From: Streptomyces sp. DH24 | GTDB taxonomy: Bacteria; Actinomycetota; Actinomycetes; Streptomycetales; Streptomycetaceae | Assembly: GCF_029813775.1 (NCBI RefSeq) | Contig: NZ_JARVKW010000023.1 | Location: 1-64,000, forward strand | DNA: 64,000 nucleotides | Direction of reading: 5' to 3' | Part shown: piece after piece, positions 1 to 7,961 of the stretch | How the letters are laid out: each line of letters begins with the position of its first letter | Position numbering within the stretch: position 1 is the first letter of the stretch | Made by a program: the position numbers and the translations under genes | The notes under the pieces: model-generated | What the model was told of the DNA's origin: nothing | The model's input: only the letters and a program-made list of their open reading frames with translations | Databases searched by the model: none

Positions 1-207
1 CCGCCGCAACTGCTCGACCTCACGGAAAGACCCCGGATCGACAAGAAGCTCAATCCGCTCCCGAGCCGTCAGCTTCCCCTTGGCATGCTGCGCCTCGGTC
101 GCCTTCTCACTCGGCCCGGCCAGTGCCGCCGCACGGATGTCGTGCAGTTCGGCCACCCGCCCGCGCGCGTCCGTCGGCTCACCCGGCGCCTCTTCCAAAA
201 CGGTCAT
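1..207 (-). CDS. accB: Acyl-CoA carboxylase carboxyltransferase (beta) subunit, N-terminal part
   Basis: Only the first 69 codons lie in the window; the gene runs off the left edge. The product should be the biotin-dependent carboxyltransferase subunit that makes malonyl-CoA or methylmalonyl-CoA together with a biotinylated alpha subunit. The visible part begins MTVLEEAPGEPTDARGR and contains the family's N-terminal block AQHAKGKLTARERIELL followed by DPGSFREVEQLRR, which is diagnostic for these subunits. The ATG start is preceded by AAGG at about the right distance. From memory the N-terminus is closest to S. coelicolor AccB rather than PccB. The catalytic crotonase-like domains lie outside the window, so substrate preference cannot be judged. 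Confidence 0.88.
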   Translation of the reverse strand, partial: MTVLEEAPGEPTDARGRVAELHDIRAAALAGPSEKATEAQHAKGKLTARERIELLVDPGSFREVEQLRR

Positions 208-593
208 GTAGTGACCTTACGAAGCCCGGCAAGAAAAGCGGGCCGTCGACTCCGTACAGTCTCCGGACCGTTTTCCTGGTAGCCCTGAACAGAACCGAAG
301 CGCCATGCAGCCGTTCCGACTGCTCAGGGGGTCTGCCGGTTGTAGGGCTCGCACAAACACGTCGGCCTGAGAGTCGTCTCACATCGTGAGCGCCGAATGG
401 CCTTCCCGGGTGACGCGGGGGCGTCCGGCCGTCGGCCGCACCAGCGTATCGGCATGCTCCGGGGGCGCACCGGCCAAAGATGTTGAACTTTGAACGGAAT
501 AGGTCTACCGTCGGAGTCGTTGACATCGTTGAATGTTCAACAGAATCGGCCGCGACACCGCCTGTACCGCGGCCCGTCCCCCAAGGAGCAGTC
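208..593. promoter_or_regulatory. Divergent intergenic region with palindromic operator for the YceI gene
   Basis: This 386-bp gap separates accB from the YceI gene. Near its right end there is a 14-bp palindrome, GTTGAATGTTCAAC, at 528-541. Two direct copies of TTGAAC lie at 483-488 and 490-495. A perfect -35 hexamer TTGACA at 520-525 sits immediately before the palindrome, so a bound protein would cover the promoter spacer. TTGAA-N2-TTCAA is the usual form of a MarR-family operator, and YceI genes are often under MarR control. No MarR gene is visible in the window. I saw no RNA gene or coding potential in 208-480. Confidence 0.6.
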
Positions 594-1205
594 ATGGGCA
601 TCTTCGGCCGCAAGACCACCGACACCGAGACCGTCGCCGCCGCCCCGGCGGCCGTGAACCCGGAGCTCGCCGCCCTCACCGGCGAGTACACGATCGACCC
701 GTCGCACACCACCATCGGCTTCACCGCCCGCCACGCGATGGTCACCAACGTCAAGGGCAAGTTTCTCGACTTCAGTGGCGCGCTGCACCTGGACGGCACC
801 GATCCGGCCCGCTCGACGGCCTCCCTCGACGTGAAGATGGACAGCATCGACACCGGTTCCGCGGACCGCGACGGCCACCTCAGGAGCGCGGACTTCTTCA
901 GGACGGACGAGTTCCCGACGATGACCTTCCGCTCCACCGGGGCGCAGGCGCTCGGCGGCGACGACTACCGCATCACCGGTGACCTGACGATCCTCGGCAC
1001 CACCCGGCCGATCACCATCGACCTGGAGTTCAACGGCGCCGCGAGGGACCCGTTCGGCAACGAGCGCGTCGGCTTCGAGGGCAAGGCCGAGATCCTGCGC
1101 TCCGAGTGGGGCCTGACCTGGAACGCGGCCCTGGAGACCGGCGGTGTCCTCGTCTCCGACAAGATCAGGCTGAACTTCGACGTCTCGGCGATCCGGAACG
1201 CCTGA
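594..1205 (+). CDS. YceI family polyisoprenoid-binding protein
   Basis: 203 residues. YceI proteins form a lipocalin-like beta barrel that binds polyprenoids or other long lipids; the physiological role is usually unknown. The domain starts near residue 30 with GEYTIDPSHTTIGFTARHAMV, and the mid-domain features (DxxSIDTGSADRDGHLRSADFF, the TxRSTG strand and the LTILGTTRPI block) are all present. There is no signal peptide or membrane segment, so it is probably cytoplasmic, unlike the E. coli secreted form. The start at 594 follows a strong AAGGAG; a longer in-frame extension from 480 would cover the operator and is unlikely. It is probably monocistronic: the next gene is on the other strand and a hairpin follows the stop. 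Confidence 0.9.
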   Translation: MGIFGRKTTDTETVAAAPAAVNPELAALTGEYTIDPSHTTIGFTARHAMVTNVKGKFLDFSGALHLDGTDPARSTASLDVKMDSIDTGSADRDGHLRSADFFRTDEFPTMTFRSTGAQALGGDDYRITGDLTILGTTRPITIDLEFNGAARDPFGNERVGFEGKAEILRSEWGLTWNAALETGGVLVSDKIRLNFDVSAIRNA

Positions 1206-1241
1206 CGCTCCCCCGGCGGCCCACCGTCCGCCACCCGAGCG

Positions 1242-1276
1242 CGCCCGCCCCCTGCTCCGCCGCAGGAGGGCGGGCG
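1242..1276 (+). terminator. Terminator-like hairpin after the YceI gene
   Basis: The arms 1242-1255 and 1262-1276 pair over 14 bp with one bulged A and a 6-base loop. It lies between convergent genes, so it may stop transcription from both sides. There is no T tract, which is usual in Streptomyces. Confidence 0.6.
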
Positions 1277-1335
1277 TTCGTCGTGTGCGGGCCGGCGCTC
1301 GCGCACTCGCCGCTCGCGCTCACGCCGAGGCGTTG

Positions 1336-2673
1336 TCAGAAGCCTCCGCCGAAGTCCCCGCCACCGCCGCCGAAGTCGCCGCCCCCGAAGCCACTGCCGA
1401 AGTCGCCGCCGAAATCGCCCGAGTCGAAGTCGGCACCGGAGACGTCGCCGCCGCCGTAGCCGCCGAAGTCGCCGTAACCGGCGCCGTAGTCGGCCCCGTA
1501 GGCCGGGCCGGCCATCATGCTGCCGAGCATCGTGCCGACGAGCAGGCCGGGCAGGATGCCGCCGCCGAAGTAGCCGCCCGCCCAGGGGCCGTACGCGGGG
1601 CCCGCCTCCCAGTAGGGGCGGCGGCCGTCGACGGTGTCGACCTCGCGGACCATCGGGTCGCGGCCGTCGGCCAGCCGGGTGCGGTCCGCCGCGCAGACCG
1701 GCACCTCGCGGGTCGCGCCGCCCGGCGGTGTCCAGGTCGCGTCGGCGACCGACGGGCCGTGCCGCGGGTCGAAGAAGCACGGCGGCCGGCGTTCCGGCAG
1801 GGGCCTGCCCTCGCGGCGGGCCGTCAGCCGGGCCAGCGAGAAGCGGCCGTCCTCCAGCGCCTGGGTGACGCCGCGCACCTCCTCCGGGTGCCGTGCGGCG
1901 GCCATCAGGGACTTGGCCTGGTCGTAGGCGTCCAGGGAGTGTTCGTAGTCGGCCCGCATCGCGTCGTCGGCGCCGGGCTCGGAGGGGTGGAAGTCCAGCC
2001 GGTCGAGTTCCTCGCCGAAGGCCGTGATGTCCTCGTCCACGACCACGCGCAGCTTCTCCAGCGCCGCCCGCTGCTCCTCCTCGTGCCGGCGGCGGTTGCG
2101 CCGGACCAGGGCGTACGCGCCGGCGCCGCCGGCCGCCAGCACCGCGCCCGTGGTGATCAGCGCGCCCGTCGGCACACCGTCGCCGCCCTCGCTCCACGAG
2201 CTCGGCGCGGAGCCGCCCACGTTGCGCAGCGCGTCGTCGACGAAGTCGTTCAGCTGGGCCTTGGTGTCGCCCGCGTCCTGCACGGCCGTGACCAGGTTGC
2301 GCACGCCGTCGCGGCTCAGGACGGCGCTGTCGGCGCGCGCGTCGAAGCGGTCGCCGAGACGGATGCCGTAGAGGCCTGTCACGCCGGTCTCGGTGCGCAG
2401 GTTCTGGAAGAGGTTCGCCGTCGGGTAGCCGTCCGGCAGGACCGCGACGAACACGGGCTTGTCCGCGTCCTGGATCTTGTCGGCCAGCGCCTCGGCGTCC
2501 GACTCGGACAGCAGGTCGGACGCGGCGGGGTCCACGTAGACGGGACTCTCCCGCAGCGACGCGGCGATCCGGGAGAGGTCGGTGGCCGCGTGCGCACCCG
2601 GCGCACCCGCCATCAGCACCGCCAGGGCGGCGACGACCGGCACGATCAGCAGGCGTACGAGGGTACGCGCCAT
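1336..2673 (-). CDS. TPM-domain membrane protein with glycine-rich tail
   Basis: About 445 residues. A signal peptide (LLIVPVVAALAVLMAG, ending AHAATD) is followed by an extracellular TPM-like region (YVDPAASDLLSESDAEALADKI and VFVAVLPDGY), seen in proteins proposed to act in photosystem repair or as phosphatases in other phyla. A single membrane segment (residues about 165-185, GALITTGAVLAAGGAGAYAL) precedes an arginine-rich stop and a predicted helical cytoplasmic region. The last 60 residues are almost pure Gly/Asp/Phe/Ser (DFGGG repeats), so the C-terminus is likely disordered. The ATG at 2673 follows AAGGG; another ATG four codons upstream has no ribosome site. The substrate is unknown. 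Confidence 0.75.
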   Translation of the reverse strand: MARTLVRLLIVPVVAALAVLMAGAPGAHAATDLSRIAASLRESPVYVDPAASDLLSESDAEALADKIQDADKPVFVAVLPDGYPTANLFQNLRTETGVTGLYGIRLGDRFDARADSAVLSRDGVRNLVTAVQDAGDTKAQLNDFVDDALRNVGGSAPSSWSEGGDGVPTGALITTGAVLAAGGAGAYALVRRNRRRHEEEQRAALEKLRVVVDEDITAFGEELDRLDFHPSEPGADDAMRADYEHSLDAYDQAKSLMAAARHPEEVRGVTQALEDGRFSLARLTARREGRPLPERRPPCFFDPRHGPSVADATWTPPGGATREVPVCAADRTRLADGRDPMVREVDTVDGRRPYWEAGPAYGPWAGGYFGGGILPGLLVGTMLGSMMAGPAYGADYGAGYGDFGGYGGGDVSGADFDSGDFGGDFGSGFGGGDFGGGGGDFGGGF

Positions 2674-2724
2674 TGCGCCCTTCATATGTTCGAAAGTACC
2701 CGAATCGGGCGGGAAACGGGCGTC

Positions 2725-2756
2725 GGGCCCGGTGGGGATTTCCCCCCACCGGGCCC
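2725..2756 (-). terminator. Terminator hairpin of the GH3 gene
   Basis: A perfect 13-bp stem (2725-2737 with 2744-2756) with a 6-base loop lies just beyond the GH3 stop codon at 2779. Confidence 0.75.
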
Positions 2757-2778
2757 CTGGGGCTTCGGTGCCGCCCGG

Positions 2779-5700
2779 TCACGCGGCCCGGTAGGCCTCC
2801 GTCAGTTTCTCCACGGCCGCTCCGTACCGGCCGGTGAGCAGCAGGTGGTCCGCCTCGGCGAAGGGTTTCGCCACCGCCGCCGACAGGTGCCCGTCGGCCT
2901 TCCGCTGGACGATCAGCCGGGCCTTGGTGACCAGCGCGCGCCCGGCGGACTCGGCGCCCGTCCTCTCCACCGCCGTGGCCGCGACGCGCAGCGCCTTCAG
3001 CGTCGCCGCCCCGCCGTGCGGGACCTCCGTGCCCGTGGTCAGGCCCCAGCCGTACGGGAACTGCGGGTCGTAGGAGGTGTCGCCGACGTTGATCGGGAGC
3101 TGCGCCTGGGACTTGGGCCAGGTGACGGGGAGCTGTCCGGTGAAGGGCCGCCTGCCGTAGAGGACGTCGGCGACGCCGTCGCCCTCGGTGCCGGGCAGCC
3201 AGGACGCGACCAGGGCGTCGATGCCGCCGAGCCGGTCCCCGATGAGCTGGGGGCGGCCGGAGACGATCAGCACCACGCACTTCATGGCGCCGCACACCGT
3301 GTCGACCGCGGCCTTGTCGGCGTCGGACAGCTCCAGGTCGTGGCCGTTGCCGACGTCGCCGACGCCCTCGGCGTACGGGGTCTCGCCCACGACGACCACA
3401 CCGACGTCGTGACCGGCGGGCGGCGCGGAGGCGTCCTTGGACCAGGTCAGGTCCGGGGAGTTCTTCCGCAGGGCCTCCAGGACGGTCGTCCCGGGGGTGA
3501 TGTCGCCGGACGAGCCCTGCCAGGTGATGGTCCAGCCGCCGGCCTGGTTGCCGATGTCGTCGGCGTTGGAGCCGGCGACGTACACCTTCTGGTCCCTCTT
3601 CAGCGGCAGCAGGCCGCCGGCGTTCTTCAGCAGCACCTGGGACTCGGCGACCGCCTCGCGGGCCACCGCCCGGTGTGCGGCGGAGCCGATGCGGTCGGCG
3701 CCGCTCGTGTCGGCGTACGGCTTCTCGAAGAGGCCGAGGCGGAACTTCTGCGTGAGGATGCGTGCCACGGCGTCGTCGATCCGCTTCTCGCCGACGCGGC
3801 CGGCCTTCACCTCGTCCACGAGCGTGGTGCGGAAGTCCTGGTAGGCGTACGGGACCATGATCATGTCGAGGCCGGCGTTGACCGAGGTGCGCACGTCGGA
3901 GGCGTAGTCGCCGGGGATCTGGTCGATGGCCTGCCAGTCGCTGATGACGAAGCCCTCGAAGCCCATGCGGTCCTTGAGGACGCCGTTCAGCATGTCGGCG
4001 CGGGCGTGCATCTTGACCGGGCCCCTGCCGTCGCCGACCAGGTCGAGGGAGGAGTACGACGGCATGACCGTGCCGACGCCCCGCTGCACGGCGTCGCCGT
4101 AGGGCGCGAGGTGGACGGCCTCCAGCTCCTGCCGGGTGACCTTGGTGACGCCCTGGTCAATGGTGTAGGTGCCGGTGGTGGACGAGCCGTACTCGGTGCC
4201 GCCGTCGCCCACGAAGTGCTTGGCGGTGGCGAGCACCTTGTCGGAGCGGTCCAGGTCGCGTCCGTCGGCGCGGCCCTGGAGGCCCCGGACGACGGTCCCC
4301 ATCGCCTCCACGAGCGCCGGGTCCTCGCCGAACGCCTCGTAGGAGCGGCCCCAGCGTTCGTCGCGGGTCACGCACAGGCAGGGCGCGAAGTCCCACGGGA
4401 CGCCGGTGGCGCGGACCTCGGCGGCGGTCACCGCGCCGGTCCGCTCGGCGAGCCCGGGGTCTCGGGTGGCGCCGATGCCGATGTTGTGCGGCATGATCGT
4501 CGCGCCGACCAGGTTGTTGTGGCCGTGCACCGCGTCCACGCCGTAGATCAGCGGGATCTGGAAGCGGGTGGCCCGCGACCGCAGCTGGTAGCCGTCGATC
4601 ATCTTCGCCCAGGCCTCGGGCGTGTTGGGCGAGGGCGTGGAGCCGCCGCCGGACAGCAGTGAGCCGAGGTCGTACGCCGCGATGTCGCCGGGGGCGGTGA
4701 GCGCGCCGCGCTCGGCCTGGGTCATCTGCCCGGCCTTCTCCGCGAGGGACATGCGAGCGACGAGGTCCGCCACGCGCTTCTTCACCGGCAACCGGCTGTC
4801 CAGGTACGGCAGTCCGTGCGCGTCCACGACGACCTGCGGCGTCTCGGCCGGGGCCCTGGCGCCCGTCACCGTCAGCTTCAGCGGGATCGTCTCGGCGGAC
4901 TCGGCCGAGCGGTCCTTCAGCGTGGGCACCTCGACGGTGCGGGTGGTGCCGGAGGCGGTGCCCGCCGGGAAGGTGAGCGTGCCGGTGACCGGCGAGTAGT
5001 CCCTGCCGGGATCGGCGGTGCCCGTCGCGGCGGTCTCGTAGGTGACGGTGACCGGCTCGTCGAGCGGGGCCGCGCCGGTCGTGGCCAGTCCGATCTCCAC
5101 GTCGGCGGCGGCGCCCTCGGCGACCGGGTAGACGGCGGCGCCCGTGGTGACGGTGGCGCGCCGCGTCTGGTCGGCGGTGCCGTACAGCTCGACGGCGTCC
5201 ATCGCGAAGTCGCTCTTGACGCCGGTCGGAAGGGTGACGGCGTAGCCCCACATCTCGGTGAGGCCGAGGACCTGGTCGATGCCGCCGACCGGTTGGTGGT
5301 CCGTGCGATAGGTGAAGTCGGAGAAGGGGATCTCGATCTGTTTCCAGCCGGTGAAGTCGTCCGTGAAGGAGGTCGTCCACAGCTCGGAGGCCTCGCCGTG
5401 GGCGCCGCCGTCCTTGAGCTCGAAGGCGATCTTCTTGCCGGTGTCGCGGCCCTCCCACCAGAAGCGGACGCCGCGGTGGGCGGACCAGTCGTGGGCGGGT
5501 TCGGCGGCGGCGAAGTCGTGGGTGAAGCCGCCGTAGCCGCTGATGTCGTAGCTGCCGGTGAGCACCTTGTCGCCCTCGGGGGCGTCGTCGCGGGCGGTCA
5601 GTTCCAGGGCGGGCGGGTCGTCGGCGTCGCCGCCCCAGGTGAACAGGCCCTCCGCGGGCTGGTTCGCGAAGGGCACCTCGCCCTCGAAGCGGTCCACCGG

Positions 5701-5802
5701 GACGGGGGCCGGGTCGGTGGCGCCGACGGCCGGGGCCGCCGCGGTGAGCGGAAGCAGCGTGGTGAGCAACGCGGCGGAGGCGAGCAGGGCGGTTCTTCGC
5801 AT
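2779..5802 (-). CDS. Secreted GH3 beta-glucosidase / exo-beta-glucanase with N-terminal binding and Calx-beta modules
   Basis: 1007 residues. Signal peptide at 1-28. Residues about 35-208 form a beta-sandwich module resembling carbohydrate-binding domains of ExoP-type exoglucanases (WEGRDTGKKIAFELKDGG, ELWTTSFTDDF). Residues about 215-315 are a Calx-beta domain. The GH3 N-terminal barrel runs from about 340 to 660, with KHFVGDGGTEYG and the nucleophile Asp622 in FVISDWQAI. The GH3 C-terminal domain follows, then about 70 helical residues. The domain order fits a cell-free or wall-associated exo-1,3/1,4-beta-glucosidase. The start at 5802 follows GGAAGG and gives a clean signal peptide; an upstream in-frame ATG at 5829 has poorer context. 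It is divergent from the GH30 gene, suggesting joint use of a beta-glucan. The exact linkage specificity cannot be read from sequence. Confidence 0.9.
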   Translation of the reverse strand: MRRTALLASAALLTTLLPLTAAAPAVGATDPAPVPVDRFEGEVPFANQPAEGLFTWGGDADDPPALELTARDDAPEGDKVLTGSYDISGYGGFTHDFAAAEPAHDWSAHRGVRFWWEGRDTGKKIAFELKDGGAHGEASELWTTSFTDDFTGWKQIEIPFSDFTYRTDHQPVGGIDQVLGLTEMWGYAVTLPTGVKSDFAMDAVELYGTADQTRRATVTTGAAVYPVAEGAAADVEIGLATTGAAPLDEPVTVTYETAATGTADPGRDYSPVTGTLTFPAGTASGTTRTVEVPTLKDRSAESAETIPLKLTVTGARAPAETPQVVVDAHGLPYLDSRLPVKKRVADLVARMSLAEKAGQMTQAERGALTAPGDIAAYDLGSLLSGGGSTPSPNTPEAWAKMIDGYQLRSRATRFQIPLIYGVDAVHGHNNLVGATIMPHNIGIGATRDPGLAERTGAVTAAEVRATGVPWDFAPCLCVTRDERWGRSYEAFGEDPALVEAMGTVVRGLQGRADGRDLDRSDKVLATAKHFVGDGGTEYGSSTTGTYTIDQGVTKVTRQELEAVHLAPYGDAVQRGVGTVMPSYSSLDLVGDGRGPVKMHARADMLNGVLKDRMGFEGFVISDWQAIDQIPGDYASDVRTSVNAGLDMIMVPYAYQDFRTTLVDEVKAGRVGEKRIDDAVARILTQKFRLGLFEKPYADTSGADRIGSAAHRAVAREAVAESQVLLKNAGGLLPLKRDQKVYVAGSNADDIGNQAGGWTITWQGSSGDITPGTTVLEALRKNSPDLTWSKDASAPPAGHDVGVVVVGETPYAEGVGDVGNGHDLELSDADKAAVDTVCGAMKCVVLIVSGRPQLIGDRLGGIDALVASWLPGTEGDGVADVLYGRRPFTGQLPVTWPKSQAQLPINVGDTSYDPQFPYGWGLTTGTEVPHGGAATLKALRVAATAVERTGAESAGRALVTKARLIVQRKADGHLSAAVAKPFAEADHLLLTGRYGAAVEKLTEAYRAA

Positions 5803-5834
5803 GGACCTTCCCTCGGCTCTCGGGGTCATCCCCC

Positions 5835-5892
5835 AGTCATCTCATGACTTAGATCAGGGCGTGAGTTAACTGGCGCGGCGTGTTGCCGTCAA
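5835..5892 (-). promoter_or_regulatory. Predicted promoter and operator of the GH3 gene
   Basis: On the minus strand TTGACG (5887-5892), a 17-bp spacer and TTAACT (5864-5869) form a good sigma-70-type promoter. Just downstream, AGTCAT-CTC-ATGACT (5835-5849) is a perfect inverted repeat covering about +8 to +22, a typical repressor position. The repressor is not known. Confidence 0.5.
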
Positions 5893-5974
5893 GACTTCAC
5901 ACCGGAACCGGTACATCCCCAAGTCCCGGCCCGATCGCACGGATTGCCCCTTCAGAAGGTGAACACGCGCCCTC

Positions 5975-6003
5975 TTGACGCCTGTTCGAAGCCGTCATTT
6001 ACT
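5975..6003 (+). promoter_or_regulatory. Predicted promoter of the GH30 gene
   Basis: TTGACG (5975-5980), a 17-bp spacer and TTTACT (5998-6003) lie 47 bp before the GH30 start codon. The -35 hexamer and spacing match the divergent GH3 promoter. Confidence 0.5.
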
Positions 6004-6050
6004 CACGGCTCGCACGCCTCCCACTCCCCCACCCAGAAGGGCGGCGCTCC

Positions 6051-7940
6051 ATGAGGAGATCCACCAGACCACCCGCGCGGACGCTCGGACTGCTCCTCGC
6101 CGGGCTGCTCACCACGGCCGGTGTCACCGCGGCCGGCGTCACGAACGCAACGCCCGCGCGGGCCGCGGGCGAGCAGGTCACCGCCTGGCTCACCACCACG
6201 GACGACAGCGGCGGGCGGCACGTGGTGCGGGGCCTCCAGGCGCAGGCCCCGTTCGCCTTCCAGGCCGGTTCCGGCGGCGGCGGCGAGAACATCACCGTCG
6301 ACGAGAACACCCGCTACCAGAGCTTCACCGGCGGCGGCGCGTCCTTCACGGACACCGCGGCCTGGCTGATGGACGGCAGCGGGGCGCTGTCGCAGGCCAC
6401 GCGGGACGACACGATGCGCAAGCTGTTCTCGCCGACGGACGGCATCGGCCTGTCGTTCCTGCGCAACCCGATGGGCGGCTCGGACCTGGCGCGGTTCGGC
6501 TACACGTACGACGACATGCCGGCCGGGCAGACCGACGCGGACCTGTCGGAGTTCTCGATCGCACACGATCTGCAGGACGTCGTGCCGCTGACGAAGCAGG
6601 CACGGCAGCTGAACCCGGGCCTGACCGTGATGGCGTCGCCGTGGACCGCCCCGGCCTGGATGAAGGACAGCGGGCAGCTCAACGGCGGCTGGCTGAAGGC
6701 GGAGCACTACGGGACGTACGCGCAGTACTTCGTGAAGTACGTCCAGGCCTACCAGGCCCAGGGCATCCCGATCTCCTACGTCACCGCGCAGAACGAGCCC
6801 ACCTGCTGCTCGGGCTATCCGTCGATGAGCTGGAACGCCTCGGGGCTCGCGTACTTCACGAAGAACGAGCTGCTGCCGAAGCTCCAGGCGGCCGGCCTGT
6901 CGACGAAGGTGCTGGCGCACGACTGGAACTGGGACACCTACGACGCGTACGCGGCGCAGACGGTGGACGACGCGGCAATCCGCTCGCACCCGAACTTCGG
7001 CGGGATCGCCTGGCACGGCTACGGCGGCGACGTCGCCAAGCAGACGGCCGTGCACAACCAGTACCCGCAGCTGGACGCGTTCGGCACCGAGCACTCGGGC
7101 GGCACGTGGATCGCGAACCAGCAGCGCGAGGACATGATGAACATCATCGACTACACCCGGAACTGGGCGAAGTCGGTGACCAAGTGGTCCCTCGCGGTGG
7201 ACCAGAACCGGGGCCCGCACAACGGCGGCTGCGGCACCTGCGACGGGCTGATCACCGTCCACAACGGCGACAGCCGGCACGGGCAGGTCGACTTCACGAT
7301 CGAGTACTACACGATGGGCCACCTGACGAAGTTCGTGAAGCCGGGCGCGCAGCGCATCGCGTCCACGGCCTCGTCGTCGGTGCCGAACGTGGCGTGGCGC
7401 AACCAGGACGGCTCCAAGGCGCTGATCGCGTACAACGACGCGTCGAGCGCGAAGACCGTCACGATCAACTGGGGCGGGCAGCACGCCACGTACTCGCTGC
7501 CGGGCAGGACGTCGGCGACCTTCACCTGGTCGGGCACGCAGTCCGGGGACGCCGCCCGCTCGGGTGCCTTCGTCGGCCTGGCGGGCAAGTGCCTGGACGT
7601 GGCCGGGGGTTCGGCCGCCAACGGGACGCCCGTGCAGCTCTACGACTGCAACGGCTCGACGGCGCAGCGCTGGACGGTGCAGGCGGACGGCTCGGTCCGG
7701 GCGCTCGGCAAGTGCCTGGACGTGACGTCCGGTTCGACGGCGGACGGCGCGAAGGTGCAGCTGTACGACTGCAACGGCTCGGGCGCCCAGCAGTGGTCGT
7801 ACAACGCGTCGAGCGGTGACGTGGTGAACCTGGCCGCGAACAAGTGCCTGGACGTCACGGACAACTCGTCGGCGAACGGCGCCCGCGCGCAGATCTGGAG
7901 CTGCACGGGCGCCGCCAACCAGAAGTGGCGCCTCCAGTAG
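6051..7940 (+). CDS. Secreted GH30 glycoside hydrolase with C-terminal ricin-type (CBM13) domain
   Basis: 629 residues. An Arg-rich signal peptide ends near PARAAG (residue 40). The GH30 barrel occupies about 70-490; Glu249 in AQNEP is the predicted acid/base and Glu347 in FGTEHSGG the predicted nucleophile. Family members include glucosylceramidases, endo-beta-1,6-glucanases and beta-1,6-galactanases. Residues about 503-629 are a beta-trefoil with three repeats of the type GKCLDV...QLYDCNG...QRW, a carbohydrate-binding module common in Streptomyces secreted enzymes. The start follows GAAGGGCGG. Pairing with the divergent GH3 exo-enzyme suggests an endo/exo system for a fungal or plant glucan; beta-1,6-glucan is a reasonable guess, not proven. 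Confidence 0.9.
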   Translation: MRRSTRPPARTLGLLLAGLLTTAGVTAAGVTNATPARAAGEQVTAWLTTTDDSGGRHVVRGLQAQAPFAFQAGSGGGGENITVDENTRYQSFTGGGASFTDTAAWLMDGSGALSQATRDDTMRKLFSPTDGIGLSFLRNPMGGSDLARFGYTYDDMPAGQTDADLSEFSIAHDLQDVVPLTKQARQLNPGLTVMASPWTAPAWMKDSGQLNGGWLKAEHYGTYAQYFVKYVQAYQAQGIPISYVTAQNEPTCCSGYPSMSWNASGLAYFTKNELLPKLQAAGLSTKVLAHDWNWDTYDAYAAQTVDDAAIRSHPNFGGIAWHGYGGDVAKQTAVHNQYPQLDAFGTEHSGGTWIANQQREDMMNIIDYTRNWAKSVTKWSLAVDQNRGPHNGGCGTCDGLITVHNGDSRHGQVDFTIEYYTMGHLTKFVKPGAQRIASTASSSVPNVAWRNQDGSKALIAYNDASSAKTVTINWGGQHATYSLPGRTSATFTWSGTQSGDAARSGAFVGLAGKCLDVAGGSAANGTPVQLYDCNGSTAQRWTVQADGSVRALGKCLDVTSGSTADGAKVQLYDCNGSGAQQWSYNASSGDVVNLAANKCLDVTDNSSANGARAQIWSCTGAANQKWRLQ

Positions 7941-7961
7941 GACGACCGTGGGCCGGTCGCG

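Noticed and set aside
1285..4662. Very long plus-strand open frame (1125 codons) across the TPM and GH3 genes
   Set aside because: It is antisense to two well-supported genes, has Val/Gly/Arg-rich composition and no domain. High GC makes such shadow frames common.
5803..6050. CebR-type operator (TGGGAGCGCTCCCA) expected for cellulose-related glycosidases
   Set aside because: No matching site; a different palindrome (AGTCAT/ATGACT) is present instead.
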